Source: JBJXHG01 sp046160865 (lineage in GTDB: Bacteria > Planctomycetota > UBA1135 > GCA-002686595). Taken from it: DNA of 55,073 nucleotides. The number at the start of each line of letters is the position of its first letter. Position 1 is the first letter of the stretch. Position numbers and translations under genes: made by a program. This document shows, piece after piece, positions 30,853 through 40,242 of the stretch. The notes beneath the pieces were generated by a model, which did not search any database, was not told the origin of the DNA, and saw only the letters and a list, made by a program, of their open reading frames with translations. The stretch lies in NCBI GenBank assembly GCA_046160865.1, contig JBJXHG010000003.1:1-55073 (forward strand), read 5' to 3'.

Positions 30853-31404
30853 TCAGACCGCCGCGACCTCCCAGTACTCGAGCTCGACCGGCGTGGGTCG
30901 TCCGAAGATCGTCACGACGACCTTCACGGTGCCCTTCTCCGGATTGACTTCGCTGACGGTTCCGTCGAAGCCATCGAAGGCTCCTGACTTGATCTTGACC
31001 ATGTCGCCCTTGTGCAAGCCGATGGTGACTTGCGGGCGCATCTCGGAGTCCGACATCCGCGCGAGAATGCTCGTCACCTCGGACTCCGTGAGCGGCGACG
31101 CTTCGCCGCGACTGCCGAGGAACTCGCGCAGCCCGTCGATCTCGCGCAGCGTGTTGCGCGCCTTGACGACGCCCGGATCCTCGAGGTCCTCGAGGTCCGC
31201 CTGCACCATCAAATAGCCCGGATAGAGCTTCTTGTTCACGACGCGCTTCTTGCCGTTCTTGAGATCGGTGACGCGCTCGAACGGAACGAGGATCTGCGGC
31301 ATGACGGCTTGCACACCGGCGACCTTGAGGCGCGTCAGCGCGTTGCGCGCGATGCTGTCCTCACGGCCCGATTGGCAGCGCACGAAGTACCAGCGCAGTC
31401 CCAT
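30853..31404 (-). CDS. nusG: Transcription termination/antitermination factor NusG
   Basis: NusG binds RNA polymerase and links it to Rho or the ribosome. The 183-residue product has the NGN domain (MGLRWYFVRCQSGREDSIAR ... NKKLYPGYLMVQADL) and the C-terminal KOW domain (GDMVKIKSGAFDGFDGTVSE VNPEKG). I chose the ATG at 31404, which overlaps the secE stop as TGATG. secE-nusG-rplK is the usual bacterial order. Confidence 0.97.
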   Translation of the reverse strand: MGLRWYFVRCQSGREDSIARNALTRLKVAGVQAVMPQILVPFERVTDLKNGKKRVVNKKLYPGYLMVQADLEDLEDPGVVKARNTLREIDGLREFLGSRGEASPLTESEVTSILARMSDSEMRPQVTIGLHKGDMVKIKSGAFDGFDGTVSEVNPEKGTVKVVVTIFGRPTPVELEYWEVAAV

Positions 31405-31862
31405 CAGTTCGTTCCTCCGAGCAGGATCAGGTTGCTCCACTGTCCGAGCGCCCAGTCGGCGCCCGCCAAGAACGCCATCAGGAAGACGACGCAGAAGACC
31501 ACGACCAGCGAAGAGTTCACGGCCTCGCCCATCGTCGGCCACGTGACCTTGCGCAGCTCGGCCTCGGTCTCGATGAGGAGGTCGGCGATCTTCGGCGTCT
31601 GCTGCCAGCGGTGGAGTCCGTACAGCACGCCGGCCAGCACGACGAGCGAGATGAGCAGCGCGCCGGTGATCTTCCAGCCGAGCACGGGGATGCGCGTCAT
31701 GCCGCTCATCAATGGCTTGCCGAGCACGCCGCCGAACCGCGAAGACAGCTCCGTGTGCAACGACATGCATCCGTAGACGCCGAGAGCCGCGAGCGACCAA
31801 AAGGCCGCCAGTCGCGCCAATCTGCCCTGATCGGATTTGTAGCCCATGTCCTGGCCGTTCAC
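31404..31862 (-). CDS. secE: Protein translocase subunit SecE, N-terminally extended
   Basis: SecE clamps SecY in the inner membrane. The 152-residue product has the conserved SecE core near residues 98-135: ETEAELRKVTWPTMGEAVNS followed by a membrane segment (SLVVVFCVVFLMAFLAGADW). Two additional hydrophobic segments precede it (about residues 18-35 and 64-84), giving three membrane spans as in E. coli but with longer connecting parts. The start is taken as GTG at 31862, 13 bases after rpmG; an ATG five codons downstream is possible. Confidence 0.92.
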   Translation of the reverse strand: MNGQDMGYKSDQGRLARLAAFWSLAALGVYGCMSLHTELSSRFGGVLGKPLMSGMTRIPVLGWKITGALLISLVVLAGVLYGLHRWQQTPKIADLLIETEAELRKVTWPTMGEAVNSSLVVVFCVVFLMAFLAGADWALGQWSNLILLGGTN

Positions 31863-31875
31863 CGCGCAGCAGCGG

Positions 31876-32034
31876 CTAGAGCTTTTTCTCCTTGTGCGCG
31901 GTGTGCTTGCGGCAGAACCGACAGAACTTCTGCTTCTCGAGCTTGTACGTCGCCTTCAGACGCTTGTGCGTCGTGTAGTTACGGTTCGAGCACGTGGTGC
32001 ACTCGAGGAAGACGTAGCGTTCCTTGACCTTCAT
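31876..32034 (-). CDS. rpmG: 50S ribosomal protein L33 (bL33), zinc-binding form
   Basis: This 52-residue product starts MKVKERYVFLECTTCSNRNY and continues TTHKRLKATYKLEKQKFCRF C. Two C-x2-C pairs (CTTC and CRFC) give the zinc-ribbon form of L33. It lies between tuf and secE, its usual place. The tRNA-Trp gene often found between rpmG and secE is not present; only 13 bases separate them. Confidence 0.95.
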   Translation of the reverse strand: MKVKERYVFLECTTCSNRNYTTHKRLKATYKLEKQKFCRFCRKHTAHKEKKL

Positions 32035-32103
32035 GGCTGCCTTCGGGTCCGCGCGTCCCGGAAGCCACCGCTGCGCGGTCGCTCCCGGTTGCGACGGCTG
32101 GTC

Positions 32104-33309
<1,206 letters not shown>

Positions 33310-33451
33310 TGGATGCTTGGGTTGGTTGGCGCGGCTGCGCTGGTGGATGAAGTTAGAGGCGTGGCGAAGCGCTACGCCCGGAAGTGCGGAGACCGCAGCG
33401 CGCGCCGCGGTCGTTGTGCGTTGTCGGTTGCGTGGAAAGAGTCAAATGAAG

Positions 33452-33527
<76 letters not shown>

Positions 33528-33605
33528 CGAGCCATCGAGGTCTCGACAGCCCCTGATCGTGCGTGCGGCGTCCCCCGGCTTCGACCTCCGCGTCGACCCC
33601 CGTTC

Positions 33606-33679
33606 TGGAGCGGGCGATGGGAATCGAACCCACGTGTGCAGCTTGGAAGGCTGCCGTTCTACCATTGAACTACGCCCGC
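33606..33679 (-). tRNA. tRNA-Gly (anticodon UCC)
   Basis: On the minus strand the acceptor GCGGGCG pairs with CGCCCGC. The anticodon stem GCAGC/GCTGC encloses CTTCCAA, giving TCC (Gly). The T arm has GTGGG-TTCGATT-CCCAT. Discriminator T and CCA are encoded. It lies between tRNA-Thr(GGU) and tRNA-Tyr. Confidence 0.97.
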
Positions 33680-33812
33680 GGGCCCTGGACTGCCGCACCG
33701 GAGCGTGGCGTTCGCGGCCGAGATCGAGACCAAACGTCGGGTCGACTCGTCCACGCGCGCTTCCGGTCCGGAAGGCCGTGTTGACAGGTGACGAGAGCGA
33801 TGTGCGCGGGAC

Positions 33813-33897
33813 TGGTGGGGAGAGGCGGATTCGAACCGCCGAAGGCTGTGCCACCAGATTTACAGTCTGGCCCATTTGGCCGCTCTGGAATCCCCCC
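33813..33897 (-). tRNA. tRNA-Tyr (anticodon GUA)
   Basis: This 85-base class II tRNA has the acceptor GGGGGGA/TCTCCCC with one G-U pair. The anticodon stem CCAGA/TCTGG encloses CTGTAAA, giving GTA (Tyr). A long variable arm (GGCACAGCCTTC region) follows, then the T arm GGCGG-TTCGAAT-CCGCC. Discriminator A and CCA are encoded. Confidence 0.97.
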
Positions 33898-34147
33898 GGG
33901 GTCGAAGCCGACGACGCGGCGCAGCGTCGTGCGGCTCGCGGCCGCGCGCTCGCGCTTCCTCGTCGGTCGAATTCGTTCGATGTCTGGTCCATGCGCAGGC
34001 GCCATGTGCACACAGCCGACGCACACGCGTGTGCACGGCCGGAGCGACGCCCGCTCCCTGAATCATCTGTCGTTGGTCTCGTTGTGATGGAGCGACCGGC
34101 GGCAACGCCGCCGTGCACTTGCGCCGTCCGCGGGGGATCGCGCGGGG
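33898..34147 (-). other. 250-base spacer between tRNA-Thr(UGU) and tRNA-Tyr
   Basis: This spacer is unusually long for a tRNA cluster. It contains overlapping GTGCAC-type inverted segments near 34005-34040 (GTGCACAC ... GTGTGCAC) but no gene, complete promoter or further tRNA that I can support. It is presumably removed during processing of the tRNA-tuf transcript. Confidence 0.4.
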
Positions 34148-34220
34148 AGCCAGCGGTGGGACTCGAACCCACGACCACCTGATTACAAATCAGGAGCTCT
34201 GCCAACTGAGCTACGCTGGC
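34148..34220 (-). tRNA. tRNA-Thr (anticodon UGU)
   Basis: On the minus strand the acceptor GCCAGCG pairs with CGCTGGC. The anticodon stem CCTGA/TCAGG encloses TTTGTAA, giving TGT (Thr). The T arm is GTGGG-TTCGAGT-CCCAC. The discriminator is T; the next bases are CCC, so CCA is not encoded, unlike the other three tRNAs here. It is first in the tRNA-tuf transcript. Confidence 0.96.
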
Positions 34221-34303
34221 CGATGCCGCGCAACCCGTTGGCGGTCCAGAGCGATGCCCCGAACAGGCTTCGTGGACACCCTGGACGGCGAAGTGAGCGC
34301 GGT

Positions 34304-34331
34304 ATGGTAAGGACCGACGCCAGCGAGTCAA
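34304..34331 (-). promoter_or_regulatory. Sigma70-type promoter of the tRNA-tuf-rpmG-secE-nusG operon
   Basis: On the minus strand TTGACT (34326-34331) is followed after 16 bases by TACCAT (34304-34309), about 85 bases before tRNA-Thr(UGU). It lies between the aroC end and the tRNA cluster and reads into the tRNAs. No other promoter with both hexamers was found between here and tuf, so the tRNAs and tuf are probably one transcript. Confidence 0.7.
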
Positions 34332-34377
34332 GACGCTGGGTGGAAATTGCGCGGGCGTCGCGCGGCACGAGCGCCGC

Positions 34378-34395
34378 GCGCGGGCTAACCCGCGC
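34378..34395 (-). terminator. Candidate terminator hairpin after aroC
   Basis: GCGCGGG-CTAA-CCCGCGC forms a 7-bp GC-only stem beginning one base after the aroC stop codon on the minus strand. A second GC-rich inverted segment follows and then AATTTCC, a weak T stretch. It would separate aroC from the tRNA-tuf promoter. The missing clean T tract keeps confidence moderate. Confidence 0.5.
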
Positions 34396-34396
34396 T

Positions 34397-35554
34397 TCAG
34401 ACCGACGCATACGCGTCGCGGTAGGCGTTCCACGATTGCTCGAGCTGCGTGAGCGAATCGCCGCCGAGCTTCTCGAGCAGTGCCGACGCGAGCTCGAGCG
34501 CCACCATCGCTTCCCCCACCACACTGGCGGCGGGCACCGACGTCACGTCGGAGCGCTGATACGTCGCCGTCACCGCCTCCAACGTTTCGAAATCGACCGT
34601 CGGAAGGCCGCGCCGCAGCGTCGGAATCGGTTTCATCGCGACGCGCACGACGAGCGGCTCGCCCGTCGTCATGCCGCCTTCGAGTCCGCCGGCGCGGTTG
34701 GTCTCGCGACGATAGCGACTCCCCGTGTCGTTCATCGCGGCGGCGATCGCGTCGTGGACTTGCGAGCCCGGACGGCGCGCGGACTCGAAGCCGAGACCGA
34801 ACTCGACGCCCTTCATGGCCGGGATCGAGAAGAGTGCGGCACCGATGCGCGCCGTGAGGCGCTCGGGGCCACTCGCGTACGAACCGAGACCGGGCGGCAG
34901 GCCGAACGCGCGCACCTCGAACACACCGCCGAGCGTATCGCCCGCTTCCTTCGCCGCGTCGATCGCGCGCGTCATCGCCTCGGCGGCGTGCTTGTCGAGC
35001 GCGTACAGATCGTTCGATTCGCGCGCGCGCTTGCGGTCTCCGCGCGCCCGCGCGAACGCGGCCTCGATCGCCGCGTCGTCGGAAGCGACGCCGCCGAGCT
35101 CGCGCACGTAGCCGAACACGTCGATGCCGAAGTGCTCGAGCAACTGCCGCGCGGCGGACGCGAGCGCGACGCGCGTCGCCGTCTCACGCGCGCTCGCGCG
35201 CTCGAGCACCATGCGCGGATCGCGAACGCCGAACTTCTGGCAGCCCGCGAGATCGGCGTGCCCCGGCCGCGGATTCGTCGGCACCGGCAGCTTCTCGATC
35301 GTCGCGTCCTTGTTCGGGAGCCACAGCGCGATCGGCGACCCGATCGTCAGGCCCGCGCGCACGCCGGAGAGGATCTCGACCCTGTCGGTCTCGATCCTCA
35401 TCCGGCCGCCGCGGCCGTAGCCGCCTTGCCGCCGCGCGAGCTCGCCGTCGATGCGCTCGACTTCGAGCCGCAGCCCGGCCGGCATGCCTTCGAGGATTCC
35501 GACGAGCGCACGGCCGTGCGATTCACCGGCGGTCGTCCAGCGCAAGCGGCTCAC
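34397..35554 (-). CDS. aroC: Chorismate synthase
   Basis: It converts 5-enolpyruvylshikimate-3-phosphate to chorismate using reduced FMN, the last step of the shikimate pathway. The 385-residue product has the N-terminal signature MSRLRWTTAGESHGRALVGI, then ELARRQGGYGRGGRM, RPGHADLAGCQKFGVRDPRM (signature 2) and the third region NRAGGLEGGMTTGEPLVVRV. The GTG start at 35554 overlaps the stop of the upstream receiver gene (GTGA), so the two are coupled. Confidence 0.97.
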   Translation of the reverse strand: MSRLRWTTAGESHGRALVGILEGMPAGLRLEVERIDGELARRQGGYGRGGRMRIETDRVEILSGVRAGLTIGSPIALWLPNKDATIEKLPVPTNPRPGHADLAGCQKFGVRDPRMVLERASARETATRVALASAARQLLEHFGIDVFGYVRELGGVASDDAAIEAAFARARGDRKRARESNDLYALDKHAAEAMTRAIDAAKEAGDTLGGVFEVRAFGLPPGLGSYASGPERLTARIGAALFSIPAMKGVEFGLGFESARRPGSQVHDAIAAAMNDTGSRYRRETNRAGGLEGGMTTGEPLVVRVAMKPIPTLRRGLPTVDFETLEAVTATYQRSDVTSVPAASVVGEAMVALELASALLEKLGGDSLTQLEQSWNAYRDAYASV

Positions 35555-35943
35555 ACGGTTCCTCCGCGCTCGGCCTGCGTCGCGCGCGCGAGAGCACTCG
35601 CGATGCGCGCTTCGAGATCGCTCACGCCGAACGGCTTCTTCAACACGCCGACGATGCCCGGCAGCGCTCCGAGCGCCTCCTCGAGTGCGCGATCCAGGTA
35701 CCCCGAGACGACGAGTGTCGGCGGCAGGAGTCCTGCGCGCGCGAGTGCCGGCAGCTCTTCGCCACCGTGCTCGGCGCCGAGCTCGACGTCGGCGAGCATC
35801 AGGTCGGGCCGCTGCTCCGCGATCGCTTCGCGTGCAGCGCGGTACGACGTCGCGCGCCGGACGCGATGTCCGCGGCGCTCGAGGAAGAGCGCGACGAGCT
35901 CGACGATGCGCGCGTCATTGTCGACGAGCAGGAGATCCGCCAC
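35551..35943 (-). CDS. Stand-alone response regulator receiver protein
   Basis: The 130-residue product is a single CheY-like receiver domain with no output domain. MADLLLVDNDARIVELVALF holds the acidic pair near residues 8-10, LMLADVELG carries the phosphoacceptor Asp (about residue 52), VVSGY the Ser/Thr position, and LKKPFG the conserved Lys. It is translationally coupled to aroC, which looks like chance operon structure rather than functional linkage. No histidine kinase lies in the window, so its partner is unknown. Confidence 0.88.
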   Translation of the reverse strand: MADLLLVDNDARIVELVALFLERRGHRVRRATSYRAAREAIAEQRPDLMLADVELGAEHGGEELPALARAGLLPPTLVVSGYLDRALEEALGALPGIVGVLKKPFGVSDLEARIASALARATQAERGGTV

Positions 35944-36043
35944 GCGCGCGAGCCTAGAGCCGATTTCACGAGCCGTCCAGACACGCGGTGGAACCGGCTC
36001 CAGCCCGCATCTCGAAGCCTGCCGGCCATTCCGTTCGGGACTC

Positions 36044-38200
36044 TCACAGCGACTCGTACGAGGTGACTTCGTCGAACGAGACCGTGAGGCGCATCTTGCC
36101 GAGCTGCACGACGATCTCTCGGTTCGCGGCGTCGACCTTGTGCACGGCCAGGCGCTGGCGGTAGCGCGGCAGATACACGAACGAGCCCTTGCGCAAGCTC
36201 GCGAGGAAAGCTTGGCGCCGATCCGATAGCGCGGTGCCCGAGAGCTCGCGCTCGAGTTCGCCCAAGATCTCCTCCAGCGCTTTGCGTCCCGGCGTCGGCA
36301 GCTGCGCGAGCAACGGCGTCGCGCGCTCGAGGATCTTGCGCGCGGTGCGCACGCGCTCTTCGATCCCCTTCTGCGCCTCCTCCGCGAGCAAGCCGCGCTG
36401 GCGCTCGAGATCGTCCTTCTGCGCGGCGAGCTCCTGCGTCGTGCGCGTCGCGCCCGCCAAGTGCTCCTCCGCGCGCGTGCGCACGTGCTCGGCTTGCGTG
36501 CGCGCTTGGCGCACGTCGGCCATCAGCTCGATCACCTCGGCATCACGGCGCTCGAGCCGCTCGCCCGCACGATCGACGACCGCGGCCGGAAGGCCCAGCC
36601 TGCGCGCGATCACGAGCGCGCCCGATTCGCCGGGTGTTCCGACGAGGATCTTGTAGAGCGGCGCCAGCGTCTTCACGTCGAACTCGACGCACGCGTTCTC
36701 GGCGCGCGGGTGGCGGAACGCGAACTCCTTGAGCTTGCCGATGTGCGTGCTGACGAGCGTCGGCGACTTGCGCGCGAGGAACTGCTCGAGGATCGCTTCG
36801 GAGAGCGCCGCGCCTTCGTCGGGATCGGTTCCGCCACCGAGCTCGTCGAGCAGGACGAGCGTCTTCGGCGTCGCGCGCACCAAGCCGTCTTGGATGCGCA
36901 CCAAGTGCGACGAGAACGTCGACAGGTTCTGGCTGATCTCCTGCTCGTCGCCGATGTCGGCGACGATGCCTTCGTACAAGGGAACGGTCGAGCCTTCGGC
37001 GCACGGAAACGGCATGCCGCAGCGCATCAAGAGCGCCGCGAGACCGGCGGTCTTCAGCGCGAGCGTCTTTCCGCCGGTGTTCGGTCCCGTGAGGATCAGG
37101 AGATCGAAGTCGCCGCCGAGGCGGATGTCGATCGGAACCACGCGCTCGAGCCGGCCGAGGCGCACCTGCTCGACGAGCAACGGGTGGCGCGCGCCGCGCA
37201 AGAGCAATCCAGCAGCAGCACCGGGCTCGCCTTGGATCGCGGGGATGCGTGCGTTCCAGCCGCTCTCGCCACTCTCGCGTGTCAGCCGCGCCGCGATCAG
37301 CGCGAGCTCGAGCTCCGCGAGCGCCCCACTCAACGTGCGCAGCGCCGGCTCCTGCGCGAGGATCTCGCGCGTCAGCTCGAGCAGGATGCGCTCGACCTCG
37401 TGCCGCTCGTCGGCTTCGCATTCCGCGTGACGGTTCGCGAGCGCGACGACCTCGCGCGGCTCGACGAACACGCTCTCGCCGCTCTGAGACCGGTCGTGCA
37501 CGATCCCCGGCACGCGGCCGCTGCTCTTGGCGCGGACCGCGAGCACCGTGCGGCCGCCGCGGCGGTGCGGCGTCGGATCCGACAGCACGGCCTTGATCTC
37601 CGCGCGCGCGAGCAAGCCGCGCAACGTCTTGTCGATCGACTGCGCGAGTTCGGCCGTCTCCTTGCGCAAGCGGAAGAGCAGCGGAGAGGCGTGATCGCGC
37701 ACGCGGCCACGCTCGTCGACGGTCGTATCGATGCGCTCCCGCATCGGCTGCACGTCCGGCAGGCCTTGGAAGAGCGCGGCGCAGTGCGGCAGCGCGCCAG
37801 CGTGTGCTCCGGCCCAGTCGGTGAGCCGCGCAAGCGCCTCGAACAGGTTGAGCAGCGCGACGAGCGCCTCGTCGTCGAGCGGACGACCGGCTGTGCGTGC
37901 GTGCTCCAGCGCCGGCATCGGATCGCTGACGCCCGAGAGGTTCGGCACGTCGCCACGCGCGCTGCGCTCGGCCATCTCGCGTGCGCGTGAAAGCGCGTGC
38001 TTCGCGTCGTCGTATGCGCGCGGCGCGAGCTCGCGCAACGCGCGCAGCCCGAGCGAGGTCAGTGCGTAGCGCTCGAGCAGCCCGCGCACCTCCGCGAACT
38101 GCAGCGCGCGCGCCGTGAAGTGCTCGAGCGCGCGCGCCCCGGCGCTTCGCGCATCGGTAGGGACGGACGGCGCGTGCGCGGGGCGTTCGCGAGAAGACAT
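36044..38200 (-). CDS. mutS2: MutS2 family protein lacking the Smr domain
   Basis: MutS2 proteins bind branched DNA and, in B. subtilis, act on collided ribosomes. The 718-residue product has the N-terminal core (RALQFAEVRGLLERYALTSL), the MutS2 signature VHDRSQSGESVFVEPREVVA, the ATPase P-loop LTGPNTGGKTLALKT near residue 375, the Walker B VLLDELGGGTDPDEGAAL and the STHIGKLKEF region. A long coiled coil follows. It ends with a short KOW-like segment (KGSFVYLPRYRQRLAVHKVD); the C-terminal Smr nuclease domain present in typical ~780-residue MutS2 is absent. It is divergent from the metB-like gene, sharing a 65-base gap. Confidence 0.93.
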   Translation of the reverse strand: MSSRERPAHAPSVPTDARSAGARALEHFTARALQFAEVRGLLERYALTSLGLRALRELAPRAYDDAKHALSRAREMAERSARGDVPNLSGVSDPMPALEHARTAGRPLDDEALVALLNLFEALARLTDWAGAHAGALPHCAALFQGLPDVQPMRERIDTTVDERGRVRDHASPLLFRLRKETAELAQSIDKTLRGLLARAEIKAVLSDPTPHRRGGRTVLAVRAKSSGRVPGIVHDRSQSGESVFVEPREVVALANRHAECEADERHEVERILLELTREILAQEPALRTLSGALAELELALIAARLTRESGESGWNARIPAIQGEPGAAAGLLLRGARHPLLVEQVRLGRLERVVPIDIRLGGDFDLLILTGPNTGGKTLALKTAGLAALLMRCGMPFPCAEGSTVPLYEGIVADIGDEQEISQNLSTFSSHLVRIQDGLVRATPKTLVLLDELGGGTDPDEGAALSEAILEQFLARKSPTLVSTHIGKLKEFAFRHPRAENACVEFDVKTLAPLYKILVGTPGESGALVIARRLGLPAAVVDRAGERLERRDAEVIELMADVRQARTQAEHVRTRAEEHLAGATRTTQELAAQKDDLERQRGLLAEEAQKGIEERVRTARKILERATPLLAQLPTPGRKALEEILGELERELSGTALSDRRQAFLASLRKGSFVYLPRYRQRLAVHKVDAANREIVVQLGKMRLTVSFDEVTSYESL

Positions 38201-38265
38201 CGCGCAGAGGGTACCTTACACTTGCGTCACCGCGACCGGCCGTCGCGCGAGCGGACACCGGAACC

Positions 38266-39465
38266 ATGAGCGAGATTCGCAACAACCACGGACGATTCGA
38301 GACGCGCGCGATCCACGCCGGACAAGAACCGGATCCGGCGAACGGCGCCGTGATGACGCCCGTGTACCTCACCAGCACCTACAAACAGGATGCACCGGCG
38401 GTTCCGCGGCAAGGTTACGAGTACTCGCGCACCAGCAACCCTACGCGCACCGCGCTCGAGGAGAATTTGGCCTCGCTGGAAGGCGGGCGCTGGGGGCTCG
38501 GCTTCAGCTCGGGGCTCGCCGCGACGAACGCGCTGCTCGACCGCCTCGTGCCGGGCGATCACGTCGTCGCCGGCGACGACTTGTACGGCGGCACGTACCG
38601 CATCTTCACCAAGGTGTTCGAGCGCTTCGGCATCCGCTTCAGCTTCGTCGACACGACGAACGCGGCCGCCGTCGAGCGCGCGATCGAGGAGCGCACGCGC
38701 TACGTGTACCTCGAAACGCCGACGAACCCGCTGCTCAAGCTCTCCGACATCGCACAGGTCGCGCGGATCGCGCACGACAAACAGAAGCTCGTGATCGTCG
38801 ACAACACGTTCGCGACGCCGTACTTGCAACGCCCGCTCGAGCTCGGAGCGGACGTCGTGCTGCACTCGCTCACGAAGTACCTCGGCGGCCACTCCGACGT
38901 CGTCGCGGGTGCGCTCGTCGGCAACGACTTCGAGCTGCGCAAGGAGCTCGCGTTCTTCCAGAACGCCGTCGGCGGCACGCCGGGTCCGATGGATGCGTTC
39001 CTCGTGCTGCGCGGCATCAAGACGTTGCACGTGCGCATGGACCGCCATGGCGAGAACGCGGCGGCGCTGGCGCGCTTCCTCGAGAAGCACCCGCTCGTCG
39101 AGCGCGTGTACTACCCAGGCCTCGCGTCGCACCCGCAGCACGCGCTCGCGAAGCGCCAGATGAAGGGCTTCGGCGGCATGCTGTCCTTCGAGCTCAAGGG
39201 CGACGTGCAGATGGCGAACACGTTCGCGTCGAGTACACGTGTTTTCACGCTGGCGGAGTCGCTCGGCGGCGTCGAGTCGCTCGTCGAAGTGCCCCCGAGC
39301 ATGACGCATGCGAGCATTCCGGCCGCGGTGCGCCGCGCAGCGGGACTGGCGGACGGGTTGGTGCGACTGTCGGTTGGCATCGAGCACGTCGACGACCTGA
39401 TCGCGGACGTCGAGCAGGCGCTCGCGCATGCGTCCGCGCGGCAGACTGCGCTACACGCGAGGTGA
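38266..39465 (+). CDS. metB: Cystathionine gamma-synthase/lyase family PLP enzyme
   Basis: This is a trans-sulfuration enzyme of the Cys/Met metabolism PLP family; synthase and lyase cannot be separated by reading alone. The 399-residue product has TRAIHAGQEPDPANGAVMTP, YEYSRTSNPTRTALEENLAS LEGG, DDLYGGTYRIF, VDNTFATPYLQRPLELGADV and the PLP-lysine motif HSLTKYLGGHSDVVAGAL. The C-terminal SLGGVESLVEVPPSMTH and RLSVGIEHVDDLI are typical. A long hairpin spans its last codons and stop (39426-39499). Confidence 0.93.
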   Translation: MSEIRNNHGRFETRAIHAGQEPDPANGAVMTPVYLTSTYKQDAPAVPRQGYEYSRTSNPTRTALEENLASLEGGRWGLGFSSGLAATNALLDRLVPGDHVVAGDDLYGGTYRIFTKVFERFGIRFSFVDTTNAAAVERAIEERTRYVYLETPTNPLLKLSDIAQVARIAHDKQKLVIVDNTFATPYLQRPLELGADVVLHSLTKYLGGHSDVVAGALVGNDFELRKELAFFQNAVGGTPGPMDAFLVLRGIKTLHVRMDRHGENAAALARFLEKHPLVERVYYPGLASHPQHALAKRQMKGFGGMLSFELKGDVQMANTFASSTRVFTLAESLGGVESLVEVPPSMTHASIPAAVRRAAGLADGLVRLSVGIEHVDDLIADVEQALAHASARQTALHAR

Positions 39466-39499
39466 GCGCGGAGCGCAGTCTGCCGCGCGGAACGCATGC
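39426..39499 (+). other. 27-bp-arm hairpin spanning the end of the metB-like gene
   Basis: The segment 39426-39452 (GCATGCGTCCGCGCGGCAGA then CTGCGCT) is the reverse complement of 39472-39499, apart from one extra A. The 19-base loop holds the last codons and the stop of the gene. Two more GCATGCGCGGAGCG-type segments follow up to 39545. It could act as a terminator or 3' stabiliser; no T tract is present. The core CCGCGCGGCAGAC also occurs near 48513 after mlaD. Confidence 0.75.
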
Positions 39500-39525
39500 G
39501 CGGAGCGTGGTCTGCCGCGCGCAGC

Positions 39526-39786
39526 GCATGCGCGGAGCGTGCCTCGCACGCGGAGCGCTTTAAACGGCGGGGCCCGTTGCGGCTGCTTGCGCGTTGCTGT
39601 GACCGGGCAGTTTGCCGTTGGTGCGCTGCGGCCTCGGCGTGGCGATGAGGTCGACTGTCAGCGCGTCAAGGCAACTGGCAGATGAAGCGCAACGGCACGA
39701 CGATGCGGCCCCAGTCGAGCGTTCGCAGCCGTCACGGGGCCCCGCCGTTTAAAGCGCTTCGCGTGCCAGGCACGCTCCGCGCATGC
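39526..39786. repeat. R4: 261-bp element with ~53-bp inverted ends
   Basis: The left end (39526-39577, GCATGCGCGGAGCGTGCCTC...) is about 94 per cent identical to the reverse complement of the right end (39734-39786), with two mismatches and one indel. Both ends contain AGCGC(T)TTTAAACGGCGGGG. The 156-base interior is itself weakly palindromic (GGCTGC and TGCCGTTG recur in opposite orientation). It holds no coding frame that I support. It lies between two convergent genes, so it may be a mobile hairpin element or a very large bidirectional terminator. Confidence 0.85.
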
Positions 39787-39831
39787 GCCCGCGTGCGGCG
39801 CGAGGACGCACCGCACTCAGGCGCGCGCACG

Positions 39832-40242
39832 CTAAAACGGCGAGTTGCTCGTCGACGGCGGAATCGGCGGCGCGATCGGCGGCGGCGGGCGCACGTCGGG
39901 GCGGCGCAGAATGGGCGGCGGATCCTTCTTCGGCGGCGGCGGCGGATCCTCGCACACGCGTTCGCGCATCAGGCGGCCGACCTTGAACTTCACGACGCGC
40001 TTCGCGGGCACGGCCACCTTCTCGAGCGTGCGCGGGTTCTGCGCGCGGCGGGCGGCGCGCTCGCGCACCTCGAACACGCCGAACTCGCGGAACTCGAGCC
40101 GATTGCCGACCGAGAGCTCGACGATGATCTCGTCCAGGAACTTCTGAAGGATGTCCTTCACCACCACCTTCGTCTGACCGGTCTGGTCGGCGATGCGGTT
40201 GACGAGTTCCTTCTTGGTGATGGTCAGGGGCTCGGCTGCCAT
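39832..40242 (-). CDS. HU/IHF family DNA-binding protein with proline-rich tail
   Basis: HU-type proteins bend DNA and organise the nucleoid. The 136-residue product has a normal HU domain in residues 1-92: TITKKELVNRIADQTGQTKV, LEFREFGVFEVRERAARRAQ NPRT, and RVVKFKVGRLMRERV. About 40 further residues form a tail of which nearly half is proline (EDPPPPPKKDPPPILRRP and so on, ending SNSPF). I chose the ATG at 40242 from homology. A good promoter lies at 40324-40352, so it is transcribed alone, convergent with the metB-like gene. Confidence 0.92.
   Translation of the reverse strand: MAAEPLTITKKELVNRIADQTGQTKVVVKDILQKFLDEIIVELSVGNRLEFREFGVFEVRERAARRAQNPRTLEKVAVPAKRVVKFKVGRLMRERVCEDPPPPPKKDPPPILRRPDVRPPPPIAPPIPPSTSNSPF

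Noticed and set aside
33410..33451. TTGACT upstream of tuf as a separate tuf promoter
   Set aside because: No acceptable -10 hexamer occurs 15-19 bases downstream; the upstream tRNA promoter is better supported.
33898..34147. A fifth tRNA in the long tRNA spacer
   Set aside because: No sequence with T-arm (GGTTCGA-type) and matching acceptor stem could be assembled on either strand.
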